Shown: positions 19,901 to 29,306, numbered from the stretch's first letter. The stretch is DNA of 64,000 nt from Herbaspirillum sp. Sphag64 (GCF_014192645.1 NZ_JACHYE010000015.1:29211-93210), one strand, 5' to 3'. Numbers and translations are program-made. Notes: generated by a model from the letters alone, not told the origin.

Positions 19901-22807
19901 ATGAATGTGGCGTTTATGATGGATGCCATTGGCTATGCGGAACACTCCCTGAGCATGATAAAAGCGATTAAACGCATCGGAGCATCTCTCTCGGCATCAG
20001 TGACGCTGTGCATTGGCTTTGGCTTGACGTTTTTATTGTTTCTCGGCACCAGCAAACTGGAAGACAACGCCTTCGACAGGGATTTCGAACAACGCAGCGC
20101 CTCCCAAATCTATATCCTGCAACGCGGCATGGAAGAGGCGGTGCAAGTACTGACATCGATCAATCGCCTATTCCTGACGGTCGAAGCGCCAACGCGTGGG
20201 CAATTTCATACCTTCACGACCCCGTTACTGCAAAAATTCAGCTTCGTGAAGGCGTTCAGCTTTCAGCGCATCATCAGCCATGCCGAGCGGCCAGGCTACG
20301 AAGCCATGATGCAGAAACAGGTTCCCGGCTTCCAGATCAGTGTTCTGCAGCAGGGGCGCCTGATGCCTGCGGCGGAGCATGCACGTTATCTGGTGGTGGA
20401 TTATCTGGAGCCGCTCCAGGGAAATCAGCCCGCACTCGGTCTGGATCTTTCCGGTAACAGCGAGATCATGGCGACGCTGGCGCGGGCGATTGAACTGAAC
20501 CAGCCGGTCTCCTCCGGCGGCGTGCGACTGGCACAGGCTTCGGCAAACGATCTTGGTGTGCTGGTGCTGATGCCGGTATATCGGTCTGGCATGCCGCGAG
20601 ACACCGTAGCGCAAAGGCGGGCGGCCGTTATTGGCGATACTGCCGAGGTATTTCATGTACGCACCTTGCTGGAACGTATTTTTAGTCAGGCCAGCGTCCC
20701 TGGGGCCAAGACTGACCGTATCAGCGTCTACGTTGGCGATAGTGCGCAGCCAGAAATGCTGGCCTACCGAAGTCCCGAATCCGTCACCAAATCGATGGCC
20801 GGTCGTCTGGCACCGCTCTACCGTTCACCTGCAATATTTAACCGTACCTTTGTCATTGCCGGTCAACCCTGGCATGTAGAAATCAGCGCAGTGCGGCCGA
20901 TTCTGTCCAATCACAGCAACTCCTTGCTGATCCTCATCGCAGGCAGCTTGCTGACCCTGCTTGCCACGGCTTACCTCAATACGTTGTTGATGCGCTCGCG
21001 TCGCGTCCAGCGCACAGTGGATGAGCGAACCGCTGAGTTGCGTCTGACCAATGCACTGCTCAAGGCTGACATTCAAGCCCGTCAGCTGGCCGAACGCGCC
21101 TTGCAGTTGCGTCAACGCGCCATTGATGCCAGCGTCAACGCGATCATCATCATGCAGGCCAAAGGACCCGATTATCCGATCGAATACGTGAATCCGGCAT
21201 TCGAGCGGATCACCGGCTACGCTGCGGCCGAAGCCAGCGGACAAAGTATCCGCCTGCTGGAAAGTGCGCAGCGCGAGACGTCCAGCTTTGACGATATCTG
21301 GCGCATCATGGACCAGCGCACGGAGGGTAATGTACTGCTGCGCACCCAGACCAAGAACGGCGCACCGATGTGGAACGATTGCTTCATTGCGCCGGTCAAG
21401 GACGAGCTCGGTGAGACGACCCATTTTGTGGCCGTATTGCATGACATTACCGCGATGAAGCGCTATGAAGAGGAATTGGCGTTTCAGGCCAATTGCGATG
21501 TGCTGACCGGGTTGGTCAATCGCAACATGTTGCGCACCGCGCTGAATCAGGCCATGGCCTATGCTGAGCGTTATCAGCATGCCTTGTGGGTGGTGTTCAT
21601 CGATCTTGATCGCTTCAAGTTCGTCAACGATACCCTCGGACATCGCGCCGGTGACTTACTACTCAAGGCGGTGGCCGACCGTTTGCGTCATGTGGTACGT
21701 AGTGCCGATACGGTCGCCCGGCAGGGTAGTGATGAATTTGTGATCGTCATGTCAGAGTATCCCGGTGCCGATCTCGACACCCATATTCTGCACAACATAC
21801 AGACCGCAGTTGCGGCGCCATTGACGGTTGACGGACATACCTTCTTTCCCACATGCAGTATGGGTGTGGCGACTTATCCGGGCGACAGCAAGGATGCCGA
21901 GACCTTGGTCAAATATGCCGATATTGCGATGTACCGCGCCAAACTGCACGGGCGCGACAACTTCCAGTTTTATACCCCTGCAATGAATGAACAGGCACTG
22001 GAGCGGTTGCGTATCGAGGGTGATCTGCGACGAGCGCTGGAGCGCGAGGAGTTCATGTTGCACTACCAGCCCAAGCTTGATCTGCGCAGTGGCAAGGTGG
22101 TTGGCATGGAAGCCCTGATTCGCTGGCGGCATCCGCAAATGGGCATGGTGGCACCGGCACGTTTCATCGGTCTGGCAGAGGAGACCGGGCTGATCTTGCC
22201 GATCGGTGCCTGGGTGATTCGTACTGCCTGTGCGCAGACCAAAGCCTGGCATGACGCCGGCTGGGAGTCGCTGCGGGTGGCGGTGAATCTATCGATACGC
22301 CAGTTTTTGCAGGCGGATCTGGTGTCATCGATTGCCACCGCATTGGTCGAAACCGGACTACCACCCCATTGCCTGGAGCTGGAACTGACAGAAACGCTGG
22401 TCATGACGGATGTCGAGCAGGCGATTGGTATCCTGCGGCAGTTCAAGGAGCTTGGTGTTCATATCTCGATTGATGATTTTGGGACGGGCTATTCCAGTCT
22501 CTCCTATCTGAAACGTTTCCCCATCGATGCGCTCAAGATCGATCAGTCATTTGTGCGCGATATTTCGGTCGATGCCGATGATGCCGCCATCACGGTATCG
22601 ATCATTTCGCTGGCTCACAGCCTCAAGCTGCAAGTCATAGCCGAAGGCGTCGAAACGCAGGAGCAATTAAGCTTTTTGCGGCATCACGGGTGTGACGAAA
22701 TCCAGGGCTATCTGTTCAGTCCACCGGTGTCGGCGGAGCAGTTTGTCCAGCTGTTGCAGGAGACGATTTCTACTCCCGCAGAGGGCCTGACTATCAGTGC
22801 CCGCTGA
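19901..22807 (+). CDS. CHASE-PAS-GGDEF-EAL cyclic-di-GMP signalling protein
   Basis: Membrane protein of 968 residues. One N-terminal helix (SVTLCIGFGLTFLLFLG), a periplasmic CHASE-type sensor of about 280 residues, a second helix (SLLILIAGSLLTLLATAYL), a short coiled coil and a PAS domain (YPIEYVNPAFERITGYAAAEA) come first. A GGDEF domain follows whose signature is GSDEF (VARQGSDEFVIVM), with an intact RxxD inhibitory site five residues before it. The EAL domain is complete (GMEALIRWRHP, VNLSIRQF, ELTETLVM, IDDFGTGYSSLSYL, KIDQSFVRD, IAEGVET). The protein is most simply a phosphodiesterase that hydrolyses c-di-GMP, with a GGDEF domain possibly retained as a regulatory GTP site. The start is uncertain: Met1 lacks an obvious ribosome-binding site, and Met6, Met7 and Met20 are alternatives. 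Confidence 0.92.
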   Translation: MNVAFMMDAIGYAEHSLSMIKAIKRIGASLSASVTLCIGFGLTFLLFLGTSKLEDNAFDRDFEQRSASQIYILQRGMEEAVQVLTSINRLFLTVEAPTRGQFHTFTTPLLQKFSFVKAFSFQRIISHAERPGYEAMMQKQVPGFQISVLQQGRLMPAAEHARYLVVDYLEPLQGNQPALGLDLSGNSEIMATLARAIELNQPVSSGGVRLAQASANDLGVLVLMPVYRSGMPRDTVAQRRAAVIGDTAEVFHVRTLLERIFSQASVPGAKTDRISVYVGDSAQPEMLAYRSPESVTKSMAGRLAPLYRSPAIFNRTFVIAGQPWHVEISAVRPILSNHSNSLLILIAGSLLTLLATAYLNTLLMRSRRVQRTVDERTAELRLTNALLKADIQARQLAERALQLRQRAIDASVNAIIIMQAKGPDYPIEYVNPAFERITGYAAAEASGQSIRLLESAQRETSSFDDIWRIMDQRTEGNVLLRTQTKNGAPMWNDCFIAPVKDELGETTHFVAVLHDITAMKRYEEELAFQANCDVLTGLVNRNMLRTALNQAMAYAERYQHALWVVFIDLDRFKFVNDTLGHRAGDLLLKAVADRLRHVVRSADTVARQGSDEFVIVMSEYPGADLDTHILHNIQTAVAAPLTVDGHTFFPTCSMGVATYPGDSKDAETLVKYADIAMYRAKLHGRDNFQFYTPAMNEQALERLRIEGDLRRALEREEFMLHYQPKLDLRSGKVVGMEALIRWRHPQMGMVAPARFIGLAEETGLILPIGAWVIRTACAQTKAWHDAGWESLRVAVNLSIRQFLQADLVSSIATALVETGLPPHCLELELTETLVMTDVEQAIGILRQFKELGVHISIDDFGTGYSSLSYLKRFPIDALKIDQSFVRDISVDADDAAITVSIISLAHSLKLQVIAEGVETQEQLSFLRHHGCDEIQGYLFSPPVSAEQFVQLLQETISTPAEGLTISAR

Positions 22808-22816
22808 GTTTATTGC

Positions 22817-24634
22817 ATGCTGAATCCGTTTTCTGGTCGTGATGATGTGGAAATCTGTACAGCAGTACAGTCACATTGGCGTCATCACGCGCTTTACACC
22901 GTACTGCAATATGGTGCCGATGATGGCAGCATGCTGTTGCAGCTGTGGACGCGCTGGCAGCAACAGCGCGACGCTGGTGAGCCAGTGCCGCAGCGACTGC
23001 ATTACATCCTGCTGCCGGGGCCCACCGAGCAGGATCCGCCGCTGGCAGCACCACGCGCTACAGGTATTGAGGATCCACTGGGGCTGGTGGCGCAATGGCT
23101 ACCGGTCTGGCCAGCGGCTACACCAGGTTATCACCGTCTGTTGCTGGCGCAGGACCGTATCGCGCTGACGCTCATTGTTGGTGAACAAGCACAGGCATTA
23201 ACGCAGCTCGAAGCGCGCGCCGATTGCGTGTTGCTGCAGGCTGCGCAAGGATGGCAAGCGCCGCAGATCAAGCGCTTATGCCAACTGGTCCGGACCGATA
23301 CCTTGCTGTTTTTACCGACGCCTGCCACTGCACTGGCTGGCCCCTTGCAGCAGGCCGGTTTTGCGCCTGTTGCCGGTAACACAGCGGGTCTTGCCATGCG
23401 CTATGCGCCGCGCTGGCGTGTTACTCCTGCTGTACCGACAGTGCTACCTGTATCGCGTGAGGCCATCGTCATCGGTGCCGGTCTGGCAGGTACGACCCTA
23501 TGCCAGCGACTGGTCGCACGTAGCTGGCGGGTAACATTGATTGAACGGCATGGCGCACCCGCGCAAGAGGCATCGGGCAATCTGGCCGGGGTCTACATGC
23601 CGTCCATTTCGCGCGATGACAATCCGACCGCCAGACTGACGCGGGCCGCATTTCTGTTTGCCCGGCAACTGTGGATGCAGCTCGACATCTTTGCGCCCGA
23701 GCGGCAGATCGGCAAGGCCTGTGGCGTCTTGCAGCTGGCGCGCGGTCCGCAGCAGGCCGAGGCCTTCGCCGATGCTGCCCGCTTCTGGCGTTATCCACCC
23801 GCGTTTGCGCAATGGTGGTCGGAGTCTGAAGTCAGCGATCGTTTGCAGATGGCTGCAGGAAGTGGCTGGTGGTTTCCGCAAGCTGGCTGGGTGCGACCAG
23901 CGCGGTTGTGTGAAGCCATGCTGGAAGCTTGTGGCGATGCGGTACAACGTCGGTTTCACCAACATGCGGTGCACTTGCGCAGGGTTGCACAGCAATGGCA
24001 GGTGGTCGACGCCCATGGTGCGGTGCTGGCGCAGGCGCCAGTCGTCGTGCTCGCCAATAGCGCGGCAGCCTTGCAATTTGAGCAGGCTGCCGGATTGCCG
24101 TTGCAGCAGATTCGGGGGCAAGTCAGTCATGTACCGGCAGAGCAATTACCCGTCCTGCCGATGGCACTGTGTGGCGACGGTTATCTGACTGGTGCCGTTG
24201 ATGGTCTGGTCAGCATGGGTGCCAGCTATGACCTTGGCGATGAGGATACTTCGCTGCGACTGGACAGCCATCTGGGCAATCTCGGCAAGTTACGTCAGAT
24301 GTTGCCGCAATGGCAGAAGCAGCCCGATCTGGCCAGCTGGCAGGGGCGTGTGGGATTTCGTTGTGTATCGACAGATCGTCTGCCGCTGGTGGGCGCGCTG
24401 CCCGACATGGCAGTGCTGGCTGTTACTGGTGAAGTTCAGTTACGCGACGTGCCGCGTCATCCGTCGTTACATGCGGTGCTGGGTTTTGCTTCACGCGGCC
24501 TGATCTGGTCACCGCTGGCCGCAGAAATTGTGGCTAGCCAGCTCACCGGCGAGCCACTGCCCTTAGGCAGGGATGCGCTAGCGTTGCTGGATCCGGCACG
24601 CTTTGCGCTCAAAGCACACCGGCGCGCTGGTTGA
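22817..24634 (+). CDS. mnmC: MnmC, tRNA cmnm5(s2)U34 oxidoreductase with degenerate methyltransferase half
   Basis: 605 residues, aligning along its whole length with bifunctional MnmC. The C-terminal FAD oxidoreductase (from about residue 215) looks intact: dinucleotide motif AIVIGAGLAGTTLCQRL, GASY-type segment SMGASYDLGDEDTS, RVGFRCVSTDRLPLVGALPD and GFASRGLIWSPLAAEIVASQ. This part oxidises cmnm5U34 to nm5U34 in tRNA. The N-terminal methyltransferase-like half keeps its overall pattern (QRLHYILL, PGYHRLLL), but the SAM-binding GFGTGLNFL is replaced by GADDGSMLL and the DGFAPAKNP motif by LQAAQGWQ. It therefore probably cannot methylate nm5U to mnm5U. It starts 9 bp after the preceding gene. 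Confidence 0.88.
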   Translation: MLNPFSGRDDVEICTAVQSHWRHHALYTVLQYGADDGSMLLQLWTRWQQQRDAGEPVPQRLHYILLPGPTEQDPPLAAPRATGIEDPLGLVAQWLPVWPAATPGYHRLLLAQDRIALTLIVGEQAQALTQLEARADCVLLQAAQGWQAPQIKRLCQLVRTDTLLFLPTPATALAGPLQQAGFAPVAGNTAGLAMRYAPRWRVTPAVPTVLPVSREAIVIGAGLAGTTLCQRLVARSWRVTLIERHGAPAQEASGNLAGVYMPSISRDDNPTARLTRAAFLFARQLWMQLDIFAPERQIGKACGVLQLARGPQQAEAFADAARFWRYPPAFAQWWSESEVSDRLQMAAGSGWWFPQAGWVRPARLCEAMLEACGDAVQRRFHQHAVHLRRVAQQWQVVDAHGAVLAQAPVVVLANSAAALQFEQAAGLPLQQIRGQVSHVPAEQLPVLPMALCGDGYLTGAVDGLVSMGASYDLGDEDTSLRLDSHLGNLGKLRQMLPQWQKQPDLASWQGRVGFRCVSTDRLPLVGALPDMAVLAVTGEVQLRDVPRHPSLHAVLGFASRGLIWSPLAAEIVASQLTGEPLPLGRDALALLDPARFALKAHRRAG

Positions 24635-24667
24635 GGTTGCCATCCCGACAACCTCTGACCGACCTGA

Positions 24668-24979
24668 TTAGCGCTGCCAACCGCCGTGATCAAATTCCCA
24701 GCCACGAGGGCCTTGATGCCAGCCGGGTGGCGCATAGCGATAGCCGCGATGCATGCGTTCCCAATGGCCTGCGACCCAGACATGACGATAACCGTCCCAG
24801 GCCCAGTACCCCGGTGCCCAGACATAGCCATGATGTGGCGGTGGTAATGCTTCATAGCGGGGTGGTGGCGGTGGTGCGGGCGCAATGATGATCTGCGCTT
24901 GCGCCGCGTTCGCCAGCATGAGCGCTGAAACGGCACTGGTACTGAGCAAGAGCGAAAGAAGCAATTTTTTGTAGAACAT
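24668..24979 (-). CDS. Small secreted YXWXGXW-repeat protein
   Basis: 103 residues from an ATG preceded by AGGGAG. A signal peptide (MFYKKLLLSLLLSTSAVSAL...ANAAQA) is followed by IIIAPAPPPPPRYEALPPP and then a tryptophan/tyrosine/glycine-rich part with repeats such as YVWAPGYWAWDGYRHVWVAG and HRGYRYAPPGWHQ. This is the pattern of the YXWXGXW repeat family of periplasmic or outer-membrane-associated proteins, common in Burkholderiales. Their function is not established. There is no lipobox. The frame remains open upstream of the chosen start, but without coding character. It converges on mnmC. Confidence 0.85.
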   Translation of the reverse strand: MFYKKLLLSLLLSTSAVSALMLANAAQAQIIIAPAPPPPPRYEALPPPHHGYVWAPGYWAWDGYRHVWVAGHWERMHRGYRYAPPGWHQGPRGWEFDHGGWQR

Positions 24980-25289
24980 GATGCACTCCCTGAGTATTGA
25001 TAATAGTAGCCGCGCTACATGGGGATGACTGTAGAACAGAGCAGAAAGGGGAGATGTAATTTTATGTATCGCCGACGGGTTTTTTTGCGCTGCTGAAACA
25101 CTAAGAAACAAACTCGCAACCAGTGATCCGCCGGACAAACACAACAAGCCCCTTGCAGCCTGTCGGGCGCCTGAAGAGGGCCGGGGTAGAGTAAAATATC
25201 GCCTTTTGAACAGGCGTCCGGCGGGCATGGCAATGGGTTTTCCCGACCATCGACCTATCGATGCGCCTGACGTTACACCGGAACTGCAC
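24980..25289. other. Divergent intergenic region
   Basis: About 310 bp between the YXWXGXW gene and the FAD dehydrogenase. It should contain both promoters. I see no hairpin, repeat or recognisable operator. The dehydrogenase frame is open into this region to 25206 (TTG) with an ATG at 25227, so part of it may be coding. Confidence 0.4.
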
Positions 25290-26912
25290 ATGCTGCGAAT
25301 TGCTGAAATACAACTCCCTCTCGACCATCCTGAAGCCGATCTGCGCGCGGCCATTCTCGCGCGCCTGGGTATTCCGGATGACCAACTGCTGAGCGTGAGC
25401 CTGTTCCGTCGCAGCTACGATGCGCGCAAGAAGTCAGCCATCCTGCTCAATTACTCGGTGGATGTCGAGGTCGCCGACGAAGCTGCCGTGTTGCAACGGC
25501 AGCCAGCACAAGGCAAGGCGGTCAGCAAGACTGCCATTGTTCCTACACCAGACACCAACTACCATTTCGTTGCCCGGGCACCAGCTGGTTTGCGCCAACG
25601 CCCGGTGGTCATCGGCACCGGCCCATGCGGTATTTTTGCGGGGTTGATTCTGGCCGAAATGGGTTTCAACCCGATCATTCTGGAACGCGGCAAGACGGTA
25701 CGCGAGCGGACCAAGGATACCTGGGGCCTGTGGCGTCAACGCCAGCTCAAGCCGGAATCCAATGTGCAATATGGCGAGGGTGGCGCTGGTACGTTTTCCG
25801 ACGGCAAGCTCTACAGCCAGGTCAAGGATCCTAAGCACTACGGCCGCAAGGTACTTACGGAATTCGTCGCCGCTGACGCACCGCCGGAAATCATGTACGT
25901 CAGCAAGCCGCACATCGGTACCTTCCGTCTGGTCAAGATGGTGCAACTGATGCGGGAAAAAATCGTCAGCCTCGGTGGCGAGTTTCGCTTTGAACAAAAG
26001 GTCAGCGATGTCGTCATCCAGGATGGCCAGATGCGCGGTGTAGTGCTGGAAAGTGGCGAGCATATCGAGGCCGATCATGTGGTGCTGGCAATTGGTCACA
26101 GCGCGCGCGATACCTTCCAGATGCTCTACGACCGGGGCGTCTACATGGAAGCCAAGCCGTTTTCGGTGGGCTTCCGGGCCGAGCATCCACAATCCCTGAT
26201 CGATCGATGCCGTTTCGGTCCGAATGCCGGCAATCCTATCCTTGGCGCGGCCGACTACAAGCTGGTGCATCACTGTTCCAATGGACGTGCGGTCTACAGC
26301 TTCTGCATGTGTCCGGGCGGCACCGTCGTCGCCGCCACCTCCGAGCCGGAGCGTGTGGTCACCAATGGTATGAGCCAGTATTCGCGCAATGAGCGCAATG
26401 CCAATAGCGGCATCGTGGTTGGTATTTCGCCGGCGGATTATCCGGGTCATCCGCTGGCCGGGATTGAATTCCAGCGGCACTGGGAGTCACGCGCCTATGA
26501 GCTCGGTGGCCGCACTTATGATGCTCCTGGGCAACTGGTTGGCGATTTTCTGGCGAAGCGGCCATCGAGGGAACTCGGCAGTGTGATTCCGTCTTACAAG
26601 CCGGGTGTCTTGCTGGGTGACCTGAGTACGTCATTGCCTGATTATGCGATCGACGCCATTCGCGAAGCCTTGCCGGAGTTTGATAAACAGATTCGCGGTT
26701 ACGCGATGAATGATGCGGTATTGACCGGTGTGGAGACGCGCACCTCTTCGCCAGTGCGTATCCGACGCGATGACAAGACCTTGCAAAGCCTCAATACCAA
26801 AGGTTTGTTCCCGGCCGGTGAGGGTGCTGGTTATGCCGGCGGGATCATGTCGGCCGCAATCGACGGGATCAAGGTGGCCGAGGCGGTGGCGCTGTCGATT
26901 ACTGGGGGCTGA
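25290..26912 (+). CDS. NAD(P)/FAD-dependent dehydrogenase of unknown substrate (COG2509 type)
   Basis: 540 residues from the Met of MLRIAEIQLPLDHPEADLRA, where family members usually begin; upstream in-frame starts at 25206 (TTG) and 25227 (ATG) are possible. A short N-terminal domain precedes the FAD-binding motif PVVIGTGPCGIFAGLILAEMG and the next conserved block, ILERGKTVRERTKDTWGLWR. The mid-portion has QYGEGGAGTFSDGKLYSQVKD. A second nucleotide segment is in ADHVVLAIGHSARDTF, and the C-terminus shows the FAD-closing motif GLFPAGEGAGYAGGIMSAAIDG. These proteins resemble flavin dehydrogenases and are widespread, but their reaction is unknown. Stands alone and ends at a strong bidirectional terminator. 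Confidence 0.9.
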   Translation: MLRIAEIQLPLDHPEADLRAAILARLGIPDDQLLSVSLFRRSYDARKKSAILLNYSVDVEVADEAAVLQRQPAQGKAVSKTAIVPTPDTNYHFVARAPAGLRQRPVVIGTGPCGIFAGLILAEMGFNPIILERGKTVRERTKDTWGLWRQRQLKPESNVQYGEGGAGTFSDGKLYSQVKDPKHYGRKVLTEFVAADAPPEIMYVSKPHIGTFRLVKMVQLMREKIVSLGGEFRFEQKVSDVVIQDGQMRGVVLESGEHIEADHVVLAIGHSARDTFQMLYDRGVYMEAKPFSVGFRAEHPQSLIDRCRFGPNAGNPILGAADYKLVHHCSNGRAVYSFCMCPGGTVVAATSEPERVVTNGMSQYSRNERNANSGIVVGISPADYPGHPLAGIEFQRHWESRAYELGGRTYDAPGQLVGDFLAKRPSRELGSVIPSYKPGVLLGDLSTSLPDYAIDAIREALPEFDKQIRGYAMNDAVLTGVETRTSSPVRIRRDDKTLQSLNTKGLFPAGEGAGYAGGIMSAAIDGIKVAEAVALSITGG

Positions 26913-26966
26913 GGCGTCGCTACTCGACTTTGGTCGTATTTCCGCATTATGTCGTTGGCACCAATG

Positions 26967-26996
26967 CAAAACGGGCCGCAGTTGCGGCCCGTTTTG
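26967..26996. terminator. Bidirectional Rho-independent terminator
   Basis: Inverted repeat CAAAACGGGCCGCA / TGCGGCCCGTTTTG with essentially no spacer, giving a 12-13-bp hairpin with a small loop. The A-rich and T-rich flanks of the stem serve both strands, ending the FAD dehydrogenase from the left and the phasin gene from the right. Confidence 0.9.
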
Positions 26997-27013
26997 TTTG
27001 AGATCAGTACTGC

Positions 27014-27577
27014 TTACTTCTTTGCACGGCTAGTGGTCTTTTCAGCAGCCTGAGTGAATTGCTTGGCAGCATTACTGAGGTGACCTTCCAGTGTTTCTAC
27101 GGCTTGCTTGGTGTTCTTGGTCAGTTGCTCGTAGCCAGCGTTGGCATTGCCAATTGCCGACTTCAGCAGTGCCACAGCCTGTTCCGAACCAGCTGGTGCA
27201 TTCTTGGCGATTTCATCAACCAGTGCGCTAACCTTGCGGCTGGTGTCAGCAACTTGTGCTTCAGCAGCCTTGGTCAGTTCAGCTTGTGTAGCAGACAGGA
27301 TTGATGCCAGGTGACGACCGTAGGCAGCAGCCTTTTCAGCGGTTGGCTGAGCGTGGGCAGTGGCCAGTGCGATCAGTTCCTGCGGATCCTTGACGGCGGA
27401 AAATTGTTGAGCAGCAGCAGCAGACTCTTCCAGCGAAGCTTTGACGGCGTTCAGGTTCAGTTCAACCAGCTTTTCCACGCCTTCGAAGGTCTTGGTGGTC
27501 AGTGTGTTGATCAGGTCCAGTTGTGCCTGGAAATGGGTTTTGGTTGCTGCGGAAAATTGATCTTGGTACGAAAACAT
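27014..27577 (-). CDS. phaP: Phasin, polyhydroxyalkanoate granule-associated protein
   Basis: 187 residues, almost entirely alpha-helical, rich in Ala, Gln, Lys and Glu, as for PhaP proteins that coat polyhydroxyalkanoate granules. The phasin_2 start MFSYQDQFSAATKTHFQAQL and the segment GVEKLVELNLNAVKASLEES are typical of Burkholderiales phasins. The C-terminus is basic (KTTSRAKK). A strong AAAGGAGA ribosome-binding site lies 6 bp before ATG, consistent with an abundant protein. The gene is monocistronic, with a perfect terminator behind it. The synthase genes are not in the window. Confidence 0.95.
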   Translation of the reverse strand: MFSYQDQFSAATKTHFQAQLDLINTLTTKTFEGVEKLVELNLNAVKASLEESAAAAQQFSAVKDPQELIALATAHAQPTAEKAAAYGRHLASILSATQAELTKAAEAQVADTSRKVSALVDEIAKNAPAGSEQAVALLKSAIGNANAGYEQLTKNTKQAVETLEGHLSNAAKQFTQAAEKTTSRAKK

Positions 27578-27785
27578 GACTTCTCCTTTGGTTCGACGAC
27601 TATTAGGCGACTGGCGGCTTCCGTCTCAAGATGTTATTGTGCGCCGCAACAAGACCGATTTTACGCACTTCTTTGGTGAGGTCAAGTGGTTTTTGTGCAA
27701 CGCACCAAAATGATATCGATCGCCCGGCAAGTCTCACGATATGGATATGACTCGTCCCATTTCCCTTGGGAAATGACGTCTTGCC

Positions 27786-28985
27786 TTACCGTCCGTCACG
27801 CCGTTCTGGCGGTGCCAGCTCATGCACCACAACACCCTCGTCGGATGCCGCGAACTGACAGGTATGAGCGAGCGCAATCCCGCGCAAGGTATCTTGATAG
27901 CCTTGTTCCCAACGCCACCTGATCGATCCTTGTGAAAAGTTGACATCTTTTGATGCCATGTTCCAGTCGCGACCGGCATAGGCCAGTCGCACGACGTGAA
28001 TGGTCGCATCGCTGCCAAGCTCGGCAATTTGCTGCCGGTCAGCTGCACTGAGTTGGGACGCGGGCAGGCGGGCGTAGGCATCGCGTGCAATTTTACGCAG
28101 CTGATGTTGCTTGATATAAGCATCAATATGGCGCTGTGAGCGCGAGGCAAAAGTGACATCCTTCTGCCGTGTCTGCACCGCTTCCAGTGTTCTCGGCTCG
28201 GGCCCATCGGCATGCCACAGGTCAACCATCATGCACAGGGTGTTCTGACGCGGCTCGTCATTGAGCACCACCTCCAGCGGCGTGTTGGAATACAGACCGC
28301 CGTCCCAGTATAGGTCGCCGTCAATTCTTACTGCGGCAAAGCCCGGTGGCAGCGCACCGCTGGCCATGACATGCTCGGCATTGATCGCCAGTTTCGTTGA
28401 GTCAAAGCGGATCAGCGTGCCACAGGTGACCTTGACCGCATTGACAGTCAGACGCATGCCGTCGCCACGGTTGAGATAATCAAAATCGACGTGGGCATTG
28501 AGCGTCTCGCGCAAGGCTTCCGTGCTGTAGAAACTGGCCTCTTCGGCCGGGACCGGCAAACCGGCCGCGAAGGGATTAAACGGACGTGGCGTAAAAAACC
28601 CTTCTACGCCACGGCTGAAGGTATCCAGGGTAGACAACCAGGTTGCTAGTTGACGTGTGGCGTCCGGTACCTGACGCAGGTCGACCGGATCCGGATGGGA
28701 AACGCTTTCCCAGAACTGTCGAAGTCGTTCGATCCGGTGCTCATGCGGATTGCCCGCAATGATGGCCGCATTAATGGCACCGATGGAAGTACCGACGACC
28801 CAGTCTGGGCAGAGGTCATGCTCATGCAAGGCGTGATAGACGCCGGCTTGATACGCACCAAGCGCACCGCCACCCTGCAGAACCAGAGCAATCCGGGGCC
28901 GAGCAGCTGAAGGTGATTTCCTGGTACGGGAAGACGTCGCTGGTGCGGTGTCGGCAGAGGCAGTGCTGGCAGATCGGCGTGGCAT
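27786..28985 (-). CDS. Patatin-like phospholipase with C-terminal DUF3734
   Basis: Lipid acyl hydrolase of about 399 residues from the Met of MPRRSASTASAD, preceded by AAGGA; the frame extends 16 codons upstream. After a low-complexity Ser/Thr/Arg tail it shows the oxyanion motif ALVLQGGGALGAYQAGVYHAL and the serine hydrolase motif VVGTSIGAINAAIIAG (GTSIG, catalytic Ser). The Asp of the catalytic dyad is in GDLYWDGGLYSNTPLEVVL (DGG). The remaining 130 residues match the DUF3734 extension of bacterial patatins. No signal peptide is evident, so a cytoplasmic or membrane-surface location is likely. Possible roles are membrane lipid turnover or granule metabolism next to the phasin, the latter purely by proximity. 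Confidence 0.93.
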   Translation of the reverse strand: MPRRSASTASADTAPATSSRTRKSPSAARPRIALVLQGGGALGAYQAGVYHALHEHDLCPDWVVGTSIGAINAAIIAGNPHEHRIERLRQFWESVSHPDPVDLRQVPDATRQLATWLSTLDTFSRGVEGFFTPRPFNPFAAGLPVPAEEASFYSTEALRETLNAHVDFDYLNRGDGMRLTVNAVKVTCGTLIRFDSTKLAINAEHVMASGALPPGFAAVRIDGDLYWDGGLYSNTPLEVVLNDEPRQNTLCMMVDLWHADGPEPRTLEAVQTRQKDVTFASRSQRHIDAYIKQHQLRKIARDAYARLPASQLSAADRQQIAELGSDATIHVVRLAYAGRDWNMASKDVNFSQGSIRWRWEQGYQDTLRGIALAHTCQFAASDEGVVVHELAPPERRDGR

Positions 28986-29057
28986 CGTGGTCCTTGCAGT
29001 GTGAATACTGGAGATTGCAGTGCAGCGCAGCAATTGTAGCGCGACCGGGGCAGGACT

Positions 29058-29306
29058 TCAGCGCTGGTCGACAGCTACGGAGTCGGCTCGACTGGCTCGC
29101 CAAGCATGCAATAACTGCAATGCTTCCTTGCTGATGGCGGTGGTTGTGATTTCATGCAGATGTTCGATGATCATCACCGCATACACATTGGCCAGCGTGT
29201 TGACTTCCGGTGACAGCGCACATTCTTCGCCGGTGGCAGGCCGTTGCAGGCGCCAGTAGTTAATAGCCGCTTCGAGATCGGTCAATAAGATGATGGTTTC
29301 GCTCAT
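29058..29306 (-). CDS. DUF3717-family small protein
   Basis: 82 residues, starting at the Met of MSETIILLTDLEAAINYWR. The pattern LEAAINYWR...P...GEECALSPEVNTLANVYAVMI is that of DUF3717, a small cytoplasmic family found mostly in Burkholderiales. Function unknown. A longer frame running to 29606 overlaps sfnB and is not supported. It lies 72 bp upstream of the patatin gene on the same strand and divergent from sfnB. Confidence 0.8.
   Translation of the reverse strand: MSETIILLTDLEAAINYWRLQRPATGEECALSPEVNTLANVYAVMIIEHLHEITTTAISKEALQLLHAWRASRADSVAVDQR

Noticed and set aside
27786..28985. Patatin gene as a phage or defence-type (CBASS) effector
   Set aside because: It has the DUF3734 extension of housekeeping patatins and no cyclase or Cap genes nearby.
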